Shown here piece by piece: positions 36,747 to 45,500 of a stretch of DNA of 64,000 nt (its first letter is position 1; each line of letters starts with the position of its first letter). A model generated the notes under the pieces. The model saw nothing but the letters and a program-made list of their open reading frames with translations. It had not been told where the DNA came from and ran no database searches. Source of the stretch: Limnohabitans sp. 2KL-17 (GTDB lineage: Bacteria; Pseudomonadota; Gammaproteobacteria; Burkholderiales; Burkholderiaceae_C); NCBI RefSeq assembly GCF_003063415.1, contig NZ_NESK01000015.1:1-64000 (forward strand). Direction: 5' to 3'. Position numbers and translations under genes: made by a program.

Positions 36747-37397
36747 ATGCCCTCAATGAAACTCCTCCGTGCCATCGGCCTCCTTGCTTCGGGGCTGTGC
36801 TGCCTCAGCCTACCGGCTTGGGCCGAGAAAGCCGACCGCGACAAGCCCATGCTGATTGAGGCGGATGCCATGCGGCACGACGAGAACAAAATGCTCACCC
36901 AGTTCACGGGCCAGGTGGTTGCACTCAAAGGAACCATGGTGCTGCGTGGCGCGCGCATGGAAGTGCAGCAAAACAAACAAGGCCAACAAATTGCGCAAAT
37001 TTGGGCTGCCCCCAACGAGCGCGTGTTTTTCCGCCAAAAACGGGAAGGCCTGGACGAATTCACCGAAGGTGAAGGCGAAATGGCGATTTATGACAGCCAA
37101 GCTGACGTCGTGACGTTGATACATCGGGCTGAGGTCCGGGTTTTGCGGGGCACCGAGGTGGCCGATCAACTCAATGGCCAAAAAATCGTCTTCAACAACA
37201 CAACCGAAGTGATGACGGTGGACGGCATGCCCAAAGGCGCCCAAGCCACCAACGGCCGCGATCAGCGTGTTCGCGCCGTGCTGACCCCCCGAAAAACAAC
37301 TGCCGCACCCAACGCAGTTCCGGCGACGGCACCAGCCACACCGGCAGCACCGATATTGCGGCTCAGCCCCAATGCCCTTGAAAGCAAAAAGCCATGA
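36747..37397 (+). CDS. lptA: LPS export protein LptA
   Basis: LptA forms the periplasmic bridge carrying lipopolysaccharide from LptBFGC to LptDE. The 216-residue product has a signal peptide (1-26, ending PAWAEKA) and the OstA-type beta-jellyroll with [15 protein letters not shown] and [13 protein letters not shown] repeats. A Pro/Ala-rich C-terminal extension (about 180-210) is seen in betaproteobacterial LptA. It is followed by lptB with a 4-base ATGA overlap. lptC and kdsC are not immediately upstream in this window. Confidence 0.92.
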   Translation: MPSMKLLRAIGLLASGLCCLSLPAWAEKADRDKPMLIEADAMRHDENKMLTQFTGQVVALKGTMVLRGARMEVQQNKQGQQIAQIWAAPNERVFFRQKREGLDEFTEGEGEMAIYDSQADVVTLIHRAEVRVLRGTEVADQLNGQKIVFNNTTEVMTVDGMPKGAQATNGRDQRVRAVLTPRKTTAAPNAVPATAPATPAAPILRLSPNALESKKP

Positions 37398-38152
37398 GTG
37401 AGCCGCTTGTCACCAGTCGGCTGGAAGCGCGCCACCTGAAAAAGGCCTATGGCAGCCGCAAGGTGGTTCATGACGTGTCTGTTCAAGTCGACAAAGGCGA
37501 AGTGGTGGGCCTGCTGGGCCCCAACGGCGCTGGCAAGACCACTTCTTTTTACATGATCGTGGGCTTGGTACGCGGGGATGGCGGACAGATCCTGATCGAT
37601 GGACAGGACGTGACACGTCTGCCGATCCACAAACGTTCGCGCATGGGCTTGTCTTATCTGCCCCAGGAAGCCTCGATTTTTCGCAAGTTGTCCGTCGCCG
37701 AGAACGTGCGGGCCATTCTGGAGTTGCAGACCGATGCACAAGGTGCACCCCTGGAAAGTGTCGACCTGGAAAAACGCCTGGACGAATTGTTGAACGATTT
37801 GCGAGTCGCCCATTTGCGCGATTCTCCGGCCATGTCATTGTCCGGGGGGGAACGCCGCCGGGTGGAAATTGCCCGCGCACTCGCCACCAACCCGCGCTTC
37901 ATCTTGCTCGACGAGCCCTTCGCGGGCATTGATCCGATTGCCGTCATCGAAATCCAGCGAATCATCGCCTTTCTCAAGCAACGCGGCATTGGCGTGCTGA
38001 TCACAGACCACAACGTGCGCGAGACCCTGGGCATTTGCGACCACGCCTACATCATCAGCGAAGGCCGTGTGCTGGCCGAAGGAACGCCTGACGAAATTGT
38101 GGCCAACGCCGATGTACGCCGGGTGTACCTGGGCGAACACTTCAGGATGTGA
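37394..38152 (+). CDS. lptB: LPS export ABC transporter ATPase LptB
   Basis: The 252-residue ATPase powers LPS extraction from the inner membrane. Walker [13 protein letters not shown] is at 42-53, the signature is [15 protein letters not shown] and Walker B is [16 protein letters not shown], with H-loop [11 protein letters not shown]. The length and the C-terminal [12 protein letters not shown] are typical of LptB. It overlaps lptA and precedes rpoN, the standard lptA-lptB-rpoN order. Confidence 0.97.
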   Translation: MSEPLVTSRLEARHLKKAYGSRKVVHDVSVQVDKGEVVGLLGPNGAGKTTSFYMIVGLVRGDGGQILIDGQDVTRLPIHKRSRMGLSYLPQEASIFRKLSVAENVRAILELQTDAQGAPLESVDLEKRLDELLNDLRVAHLRDSPAMSLSGGERRRVEIARALATNPRFILLDEPFAGIDPIAVIEIQRIIAFLKQRGIGVLITDHNVRETLGICDHAYIISEGRVLAEGTPDEIVANADVRRVYLGEHFRM

Positions 38153-38189
38153 TGAACAAATCAAATGCCATCAACATGAAAGCGCAGGC

Positions 38190-39731
38190 ATGAAGCCCGG
38201 TCTGTCGCTGCGCATGTCCCAGCACCTGGCGCTCACGCCCCAGTTGCAACAATCGATCCGCCTGTTACAGCTGTCCACGCTGGAGTTGTCGCAAGAAGTC
38301 GACCAGATGCTGGACGACAACCCTTTTCTGGAGCGCGCTGAAGAAGAAGCCCCTGCCGAAGCCTTTGGCCTGGACCAGGCAGACACCCATGTCAGCCTGG
38401 GCGACCGCGTGAGTGAAAGCGCCAGCTCGTCCAGCAGCAGCGATGACAGCCCCAGCGAAACACGCGAAGAAGCCGTGACCGATGTGGCCGAAAGCTGGGA
38501 TGGCGATGGCAGCGTGGACATGCGCCCCGACGACAGCGAATGGGGTGGTGACGCCGTGCCACGCCAGAACAACGGCGAAGAAACAGCCGATGCCATTGAC
38601 CTGGCCCGCAGCAGTGGCTCACTCACCGATTTTTTGCACCGCCAAGCCCTGTCGCTGCGCCTGTCTGAAATCGACCGCGCAGCCCTGCGCTTTCTGATCG
38701 AGTCACTCAACGACGATGGCTACCTGACCGACACCTTGCCAGAACTGGCTTCGAGCCTGGCAGGCGCCGACGACTTTGAGCAACTGGACGAACTGGTGCA
38801 CCGCTTCACCGTGGCGCTGGGCTTGCTGCAGTCGCTTGAACCTGTGGGCGTGGGCGCACGCGATCTGGCCGAATGCATGCGCATCCAAATCAAGGCCTTG
38901 CTGCAAGAAGACCCCGACGACGAGGTCGCACAAGCTGCGCTGGCCGTTTGCGCTCATCCACTGGAGATGCTGGCCAAGCGTGACTACAAACGCCTGGCCG
39001 TGGCATGCGGCCTGGACGAGTCCGTGGTCAAAGCAGCGATCCCGTTCATCGCCAGACTGGAGCCCAAGCCAGGTCGCCCATTTGCTTTGGCCGAGCAGAA
39101 CATCATCATTCCCGATGTGCTGGTGGTCAACATCAGCAAAACGGCCACACCCAAGTTCCGCATCCAGCTCAACCCTGACGTGATGCCCAAACTGCGCGTA
39201 CACGACATCTATGCCAACGCGCTGCGCGGTGGCAAGGGCGACAACCACGCCGGATTGCAGCAACGCCTACAAGAAGCCCGCTGGTTCATCAAAAACATTC
39301 AGCAGCGCTTTGACACCATCTTGCGCGTCTCGACAGCCATCGTCGAGCGGCAAAAAAACTTTTTGACCCACGGCGAGCTGGCCATGCGGCCCCTGGTGTT
39401 GCGTGAGATCGCCGATGAGCTGGGCATGCATGAGTCCACCATCAGCCGCGTGACCACCGCCAAATACATGTCTACACCGCAAGGCACGTTTGAGCTGAAG
39501 TATTTCTTTGGCTCAGGCCTGGGCACTGACAGCGGCAGCGCTGCTTCGAGCACCGCCGTGCGCGCCCTGATCAAGCAATTCGTGGCCGCCGAAAAACCGG
39601 CCAAGCCACTGTCCGACAACCAAATATCCGAAATGCTGAAAGAGCAAGGCATCGACTGCGCACGGCGCACGGTAGCCAAATACCGCGAAGCGCTGAAGAT
39701 TGCCCCCGCGAACCTGCGCAAAACCCTTTGA
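38190..39731 (+). CDS. rpoN: RNA polymerase sigma-54 factor
   Basis: Sigma-54 directs RNA polymerase to -24/-12 promoters activated by enhancer-binding proteins. The 513-residue product has the Q-rich region I (MKPGLSLRMSQHLALTPQLQQ, 1-50), an acidic low-complexity region II (about 60-130), the core-binding region, an HTH (LREIADELGMHESTISRVT) and the C-terminal RpoN box ARRTVAKYREAL. ATG 38190 is used because the upstream frame overlaps lptB. It lies 37 bases after lptB. Confidence 0.96.
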   Translation: MKPGLSLRMSQHLALTPQLQQSIRLLQLSTLELSQEVDQMLDDNPFLERAEEEAPAEAFGLDQADTHVSLGDRVSESASSSSSSDDSPSETREEAVTDVAESWDGDGSVDMRPDDSEWGGDAVPRQNNGEETADAIDLARSSGSLTDFLHRQALSLRLSEIDRAALRFLIESLNDDGYLTDTLPELASSLAGADDFEQLDELVHRFTVALGLLQSLEPVGVGARDLAECMRIQIKALLQEDPDDEVAQAALAVCAHPLEMLAKRDYKRLAVACGLDESVVKAAIPFIARLEPKPGRPFALAEQNIIIPDVLVVNISKTATPKFRIQLNPDVMPKLRVHDIYANALRGGKGDNHAGLQQRLQEARWFIKNIQQRFDTILRVSTAIVERQKNFLTHGELAMRPLVLREIADELGMHESTISRVTTAKYMSTPQGTFELKYFFGSGLGTDSGSAASSTAVRALIKQFVAAEKPAKPLSDNQISEMLKEQGIDCARRTVAKYREALKIAPANLRKTL

Positions 39732-39744
39732 GAAGAATGCTCCC

Positions 39745-41070
39745 GTGAATTCATTGAACTTGTTCATGCCTTGTGCCGCTGGCGTGGAGGGCTTTTTGGC
39801 CGACGAAGTGCACGCCATCACCGGCCTCACGGGCCAAGACCTGATGACCGGGCGTGGCGGTGTGATGGCCCGCGCCTCATGGCGCGATGCGATGCGCATC
39901 AACCTGCACAGCCGCCTGACACAGCGCGTGCTGGTGCAACTCTCGGTCACCGATTACCGCAACGAAAACGACCTGTACAACGCCGCCAGCGAAGTGGCCT
40001 GGGAGATTTGGTTCACGCCCAAGCAGACCTTCAAGATCGACATCACAGCGCAGCACAGCCCGCTCAACAGCCTGAACTTTGCTGCCCTGAAAATCAAAGA
40101 CGCCGTGGCCGACCGCTTTCGCGCCAAGCGCGGCGAACGCCCCAGCGTGGACACCACCTGGCCCGATGTGCGCATCTATGCGCACGTCACACCCGAAACC
40201 CTCACGCTGTACATCGACACCTCGGGCGAGCCCTTGTTCAAGCGCGGCTGGCGCACAGAAAAGGGCGATGCGCCTTTGAAGGAAACGCTGGCTGCCGCCA
40301 TGATCGCCGCCAGCGGCTGGGACGGCACCGTGCCTTTGTACGACCCCTGCTGCGGCAGCGGCACCATCCCGATCGAAGCGGCGCAAATCGCCTGCGGTAT
40401 TGCCCCCGGTTTGCAACGCCGCTTTGGCTTCGAAAAACTGCTGCCCTTTCAAAACCATGTCTGGCAAGGCCTGGTCGAGGAAGCCCGCGACAACGAACAT
40501 GAACCTACCGCGCCCGTTTTTGGCAGCGATGTGGCCTTCAGGATGGTCGACTTTGCCGAACGCAACGCCGAGCGTGCAGGCGTATCCGGGGTGGTGGCTT
40601 TTCGGGGTGGCGACGCACTGCAACGCATGCCGCCTTGCGAAACACCGGGCGTGATGCTGCTCAACCCGCCCTACGGCGAGCGCATTGCAGCCGCCGGTGT
40701 CGCAGGTCGTGGACGCGAAGGGTTTGAGCCAGGGGCCATGTCTGACGCGCGCTCCAGCACACGGGCGGCTGAACCTGGCCACCACCGAGAAACCTCACAA
40801 ACCGCACCTACCGACGATGGCAGCGAATTTTTTGCACAACTGGCCAGCCACTGGAAGAAAAACTACACCGGCTGGAGCGCCTGGATGCTGACGCCCGATC
40901 TGAAACTGCCCGGCAAGATGCGCCTGAAGGAATCGCGCCGCGTGCCCATGTGGAACGGCCCCATCGAATGCCGCTTGTTTCGCTTTGACATGGTCAAGGG
41001 CAGCCATAAACGCACGCCAACCGACGCTTCTGTAGACAACCCAGGGGCACCCGAAGCGCCTGCGCCATGA
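39745..41070 (+). CDS. THUMP-domain RNA methyltransferase (RlmL-N/COG0116)
   Basis: The 441-residue product (GTG start at 39745, GAGAAG 9 bases upstream; ATG 39766 possible) is a class I SAM-dependent RNA methyltransferase. It has an N-terminal THUMP domain (about 40-150) and a Rossmann methyltransferase domain with motif I LYDPCCGSGTIPIEAA and motif IV LLNPPYGERI, as in RlmL. It lacks the RlmK half. An Arg/Ser/Gly-rich insertion of about 45 residues lies after NPPYGER. It probably methylates 23S rRNA guanine. Its stop overlaps the PIN gene start (ATGA). Confidence 0.85.
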   Translation: MNSLNLFMPCAAGVEGFLADEVHAITGLTGQDLMTGRGGVMARASWRDAMRINLHSRLTQRVLVQLSVTDYRNENDLYNAASEVAWEIWFTPKQTFKIDITAQHSPLNSLNFAALKIKDAVADRFRAKRGERPSVDTTWPDVRIYAHVTPETLTLYIDTSGEPLFKRGWRTEKGDAPLKETLAAAMIAASGWDGTVPLYDPCCGSGTIPIEAAQIACGIAPGLQRRFGFEKLLPFQNHVWQGLVEEARDNEHEPTAPVFGSDVAFRMVDFAERNAERAGVSGVVAFRGGDALQRMPPCETPGVMLLNPPYGERIAAAGVAGRGREGFEPGAMSDARSSTRAAEPGHHRETSQTAPTDDGSEFFAQLASHWKKNYTGWSAWMLTPDLKLPGKMRLKESRRVPMWNGPIECRLFRFDMVKGSHKRTPTDASVDNPGAPEAPAP

Positions 41071-41501
41071 CCGTTGATCAGATTGAAAGCGCCCCGGTAC
41101 GTCGTGTGCTGGACACCAACATCGTGCTCGACCTGTGGGTGTTTGACGAGCCCAAGGCCGAAGCGCTGCGCGTGAGCGTTGAGGCGGGTAACACGCATTG
41201 GCTGGCGACTGCCGCCATGCGAGAAGAACTGGCCCGCGTGCTCTGCTACCCGCAAATCGCCAAACGACTGACGCACCGCGAAATACCCGCCGATACCGTG
41301 CTCGGCAACTTTGACCGCTGGGCACAAATGCACCCCGATGCCCCCAAAGCAGAATACGTCTGCAAAGACCCCGACGATCAAAAATTCATTGACCTGGCCG
41401 TGACCCACACCGCCGCCCTGCACAGCAAAGACGCGCAAGTGCTGTGCATGAAAAAACGCCTGGCACGCTGCGGCGTCACACTGAACCCCGTCACAGCCTG
41501 A
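41067..41501 (+). CDS. PIN-domain putative toxin (PIN family ribonuclease)
   Basis: The 144-residue product has the PIN-family acidic active-site residues: Asp in RVLDTNIVLDLWVF (first and second) and DPDDQKFIDLAVTHTAALHSKDAQVL (later ones). It matches the COG1569 putative toxin PIN group. No antitoxin gene is adjacent: the gene before it is the RNA methyltransferase, which overlaps it by four bases, and the DNA after it is decayed. It may therefore be a solitary RNase acting with the methyltransferase gene's expression, or a stranded toxin. Confidence 0.8.
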   Translation: MTVDQIESAPVRRVLDTNIVLDLWVFDEPKAEALRVSVEAGNTHWLATAAMREELARVLCYPQIAKRLTHREIPADTVLGNFDRWAQMHPDAPKAEYVCKDPDDQKFIDLAVTHTAALHSKDAQVLCMKKRLARCGVTLNPVTA

Positions 41502-41900
41502 GCACTCAGTTTACGCAGCTTTTTTAGGGACAGCCTTCATCTGCGCGAAGGTCTTGCAATGCCGTTTACGCATCTTTGATTTAGGCTATAGCGTGAACCT
41601 TAACGGAAGTCTGCGGCCAGACTATCAGGCCCGCAGCCATGTACGCACTGTTGGCCACGAATACCAAAAAATCGAGGCTGAAAATCTCAATTTTGCCCAT
41701 GAGTAGTTGATCCAAGCGTGGTTGGGCCAAGGTCTTGGGCGTGGATGCTTGCGTCTAGATGTTGGCGTTGAAACGCTGCCCCAAAGCGATCATGCTCTGC
41801 GAGCGCCAAAGCAGGTATTGCGACAATTGCGACCCAAGGCCGAGAGCTCACGAGTTTTGAGTGCAGGGGCTGGTATAAGTCCTTGGGTATGCGGCCTCAG
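41502..41900. other. Gene-poor stretch with degenerate sequence
   Basis: No intact gene is seen. The minus strand could encode a 20-residue peptide starting MRKRHCKTFAQ (from 41568), but there is no support for it. The segment grades into decayed transposase remnants to the right. Confidence 0.4.
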
Positions 41901-41909
41901 AACTTAATG

Positions 41910-41985
41910 GCAAACCGTGTCTATTCAGCGCCAGGTAGAACAACTTCAACAGTGCCTCATCGCCTGAGAACGAGCCCCGGCTCTT
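41910..41985 (-). pseudogene. IS256-type transposase C-terminal remnant
   Basis: In the minus strand, KSRGSFSGDEALLKLFYLALNR matches the C-terminal SRGxFPxDEAxxKLLYLAL block of IS256-family transposases. Only about 25 residues remain and the rest is unrecognisable. It sits next to an IS3-type remnant. (Both are short, so the family call is moderate.). Confidence 0.5.
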
Positions 41986-42263
41986 TACTTTCGAAATACG
42001 TCGTCGTTTTATTAGGCTTTCGGGCCTCATCTTGACTCTGGCAAGTTACAACCACAGCCGGGTCATTTCCATTTGCTTGGCACTCACGCGCTTGTCGCGA
42101 GCATCTTGACCTTGCCGTCGAGCCTGACCCCGTTCTCCAGCTTCTGCCTGGGGGTACCAGGCACCTTGTCCGTGACCACCGCCACATGACTCCCTCTGAT
42201 CAGTCCGGCGGCTTACATCTTTAACTCCAGCGTGTACTTGGCCCGTTTTCTCGTCTCACTCAT
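41986..42263 (-). pseudogene. IS3-family orfA remnant
   Basis: Minus-strand translation starts MSETRKRAKYTLELKM and then stops. Shifted frames give VSAKQMEMTRL and ARVKMRPESLIKRR, matching the VSxxxMELxRLRAENARLKMERDIIKKA region of IS3-family OrfA. Several stops and frameshifts are present, so it is non-functional. It lies upstream of the giant RTX gene and in opposite orientation. Confidence 0.7.
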
Positions 42264-42295
42264 TGCGTTCTTCTTGAACTGATTTTTAATCATTA

Positions 42296-42423
42296 GCTAA
42301 GCAGTACGTTTTTCGGGGGCAAGGTTACATCGAACATACCCATTCCGTCCAAACCATCTTCTCTTACTTGATAGTGATGTTGGGCTATCCGCTGAGGAGT
42401 ACGGTTTTCGGGTCACAAGGCTA
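42296..42423. repeat. Imperfect direct repeat pair, about 33 bases each
   Basis: Copy one (42296-42328) and copy two (42391-42423) share the pattern GCT(A/G)AG(C/G)AGTACG, then TTTTCGGG, then CAAGG(T/C)TA. They are about 62 bases apart. They could be remains of transposon ends or tandem regulator sites. Confidence 0.5.
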
Positions 42424-42433
42424 TCAGTTTTTC

Positions 42434-42451
42434 TTGAACTTTCAAGTTCAA
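42434..42451. promoter_or_regulatory. 18-base inverted repeat upstream of giant gene
   Basis: TTGAACTT and AAGTTCAA are perfect 8-base arms around a 2-base centre (TC). The short centre prevents a hairpin, which favours a protein-binding operator. It lies about 100 bases before the giant gene start. Confidence 0.5.
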
Positions 42452-42553
42452 AAAGTTGCTTTTAGATATTTAACAAGCAATTAATGCAATACTGAATATT
42501 AAAATACCTAAAAAAGTAATATTTGTTTATTATAAACAAACTAAGGAATCATC

Positions 42554-45500
42554 ATGGCTATCACACCGGCAGCAGCACTCAAGCAGATCCAAGACTACGC
42601 AACCAACAACTCCGGAGCAGCGCCCACCCTCAGCACCTACACCGACGCAGGCATCAAAGACGCCAGCGGCAAACTGCTGGTCACAAGCCTGAACTTGGCC
42701 GCCATCAACTCAGCTCTGGCCTCTACCAGCGTGACCGCCGCGCAGCTCAACAACACTGCCGCCATCGCTTTACTGGTCGCGTCCTACAACACCATCCTCA
42801 ACTGGGCCAACGGCACTCTGTCCGACAGCGGCACACGCCCTCAGGCAGCTGACTACACCAAGATCGGCGTGTCTCTTGGCAAAGCTGCCAGCGGCAATAC
42901 CCTCAACCTGCTCAACGCCGTCGTCGGCGGCAAAACCCGCAGCGGCGTGGACTCGATTGGCGAGCTGCAAACCCTGGTCAACGCCACCAACACCCTGCAA
43001 GCCGTGGTCGCAGGCACAACACCGGTCAGCGCACTGACCGTGGCCAACCTGCAAAGCCTGGGCTTGAGCGGCATCACCACCAAAAACTTACCCGCCGTGC
43101 TCAGCGCCCTGGCTGCACAGGCAGATGACGGCAGTGCCACAGACTCCCTGACCGAACTGCAAATTCTGGTCACCGCTGCAGGCAAGGCGCAATTGGTCAT
43201 CGAGGCTTATGCCAACAACAACGGCAACTACCTGGCCCTCTACAGGGCCCCCACCGCCAGGGACTACGCCAGTGTGGGCCTGACCAACCTTAGTGAGACC
43301 CAGGTCACCGCCCTCAACAGCGCCCTCAAAACTGCCACCGTGGTGGGCGCCAGCAGCGACAACCCCGCCGAACTGCTCGCCATGAAAGGCATTCTGGACA
43401 ACCTGCAGGCCATGGCCGGCAACGCCATCAGTGCCAACGCCCTGACCAAGACCGCCCTGGCCACTATTGGCGTTGTTGTGGAGGACGTCAAATACAAAGT
43501 TAACAGCACTGAGGTCACCTCCAACATCGCCACCTTGGTCAGCCAGGCCATCAAGGCACAGCCCGGCTCGACACCGCCAACCGTGCAAGAGGTGGACCGG
43601 TTAGTCAGCACCTATGAAGGAGTCATGCAGCTCGTTGCTACCGGCAACAGCAGTAAAAGCAACCTCACTCTGAAAAACCTTATGGACTTTGGCTTGGTAC
43701 CCACACAAGTCACTGACACCCTTCAGACGGTGCTGGCAACCATCACCAATGGTGGCAATGGGGTCCCGGGGATCAAATACCTCGAGTTCACTACTGCCGC
43801 AGAACTCAAAGCCGCCATCCTGGCGACATTCGGCTCAGTCGCGACCGTACAGGGCCGCATCGTGGCTGGCCCGCTGACGGGCAACCCCGGTGGCGATCTG
43901 GTGGTCCACGCCTACGACGCCGCCGGCAAACTGGTCGGCAGCGCCACGGTCACTGACTATGGTTCTTACAGCCTCACGCTGGTTAACCAGACCAGCGTGG
44001 TGCTCAAGGTGCACGATAAAGATGCGTCCGACTCAGACGTGCCACAGTACATGGACGCGGCCACGGGGCGATTGAAAACAATGCCAGTCCTGATGACCGT
44101 TCTCACCCTCGGGCAGGGCGCCACCATGACCGCCCACATCACGCCGCTGACCGACATAGCGGCCCGGAGGGCAGGGGTCACCGACGCCTTACCCAAAGCC
44201 CCCGTCGCCACCGCCATCGCCAAAAGCAACTCAGAGGTGGCCGCACTGTTTCTGAATGGTGCAGACCTTCTAAGCACCACTCCGGTAACGACCATAGACG
44301 CCCATGGCGCAGCCAAAGCAGATGTCAACTTGTATGACGTGGCCCTGCACACCCTCAGCAAGATGGAGGAAACCAGTGGCCAGAAAACAGCACACCTCAC
44401 GCAAGCGCTGGCCGAGGGTATCACCGTCATCAACGGTACGCCAAGACTGAGTGCGGAATTGGCAGCTTCAGCGCAAGACAGCCTCAGCACCCTGAAAAGC
44501 AGCAACAAGGTGCCCAGTAACCTGGCCAACATATTGTCTCAACTGGTTGACGGCAACGACGCGCCCACCGCTGTGACCCTAACCAATACGATCACCAGTT
44601 TGGCAGAAAACACAAACACAGCCAGCAGCACAAAGGTGGCTGACATTAGGGTCACAGACGATCCGATGGGTACCAACGACATCACGCTCACGGGCTTTGA
44701 TGAAGGCCACTTCGAAGTGGTGGGGACCGTCCTGTACCTCAAGGCTGGCGTGAAGCTGGACTATGAAAACAAGGCCAGCTACGCCGTCACCGTTAATGTG
44801 GTCGACCGCACCGTATCGGGCAGCACAGCCGTGGGCATCATTTATACACTGAGACTTACCGATGAGAACGAAGCGCCTGTCATCTCCTCATTCGACACAG
44901 CCACGGTTGCAGAAAACGCCGATATCAGCACGACGGTCTACACCGCGTCGGCCAAAGACGTGGACGCCGACCAGACCCTGACCTACAGCCTCTCGGGCAC
45001 CGATGCGGACAAATTGGTCATCAACGCCAACAACGGCACGGTAACCCTGAAGAATTCAGCCAACTTTGAAGTCACGCCAAGCTACAGTTTCACCGTCATC
45101 GCTACCGACAGCGGCACGGGAAACCTGACCGCCAAACAGACCTTGATCCTGAGCGTCACCGACCTGAACGACAACGCGCCGGTGTTTAAAAGCGGCGCCA
45201 GCGGCACCGTTGCAGAAAACGCGACCACGACGCAGGCCATCTACACCGCCAGCACGACAGATGCCGACGGCACTGCGGCTAACAAATCGGTGGTGTACAG
45301 CCTCAAAGCGCTCACGGGCGATGTAGCCTTGCTTAACATTGACAGCACCACAGGCGCAGTCACCTTAAAGGCCAGCGCGAACTACGAGGCCAAGGCCAGC
45401 TACAGCTTTACTGTGGTGGCCACGAATACGGGTGTCAGCGGAACACTGACGGCAGAGAGCGCCGTCAACGTCGCCGTGATCGACGTTGCCGAATTACCTT

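Larger units (their letters stand above)
42264..42553. promoter_or_regulatory. AT-rich upstream region of the giant RTX gene
   Basis: This 290-base stretch becomes strongly AT-rich towards the gene (42460-42540), in contrast to the surrounding GC-rich DNA. It contains an imperfect direct repeat (42296-42328 and 42391-42423), an 18-base palindrome (42434-42451) and the ribosome site AAGGA at 42543-42547 before ATG 42554. A sigma-70 type promoter is likely in the AT-rich part, but an exact -10/-35 is not claimed. Confidence 0.5.
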
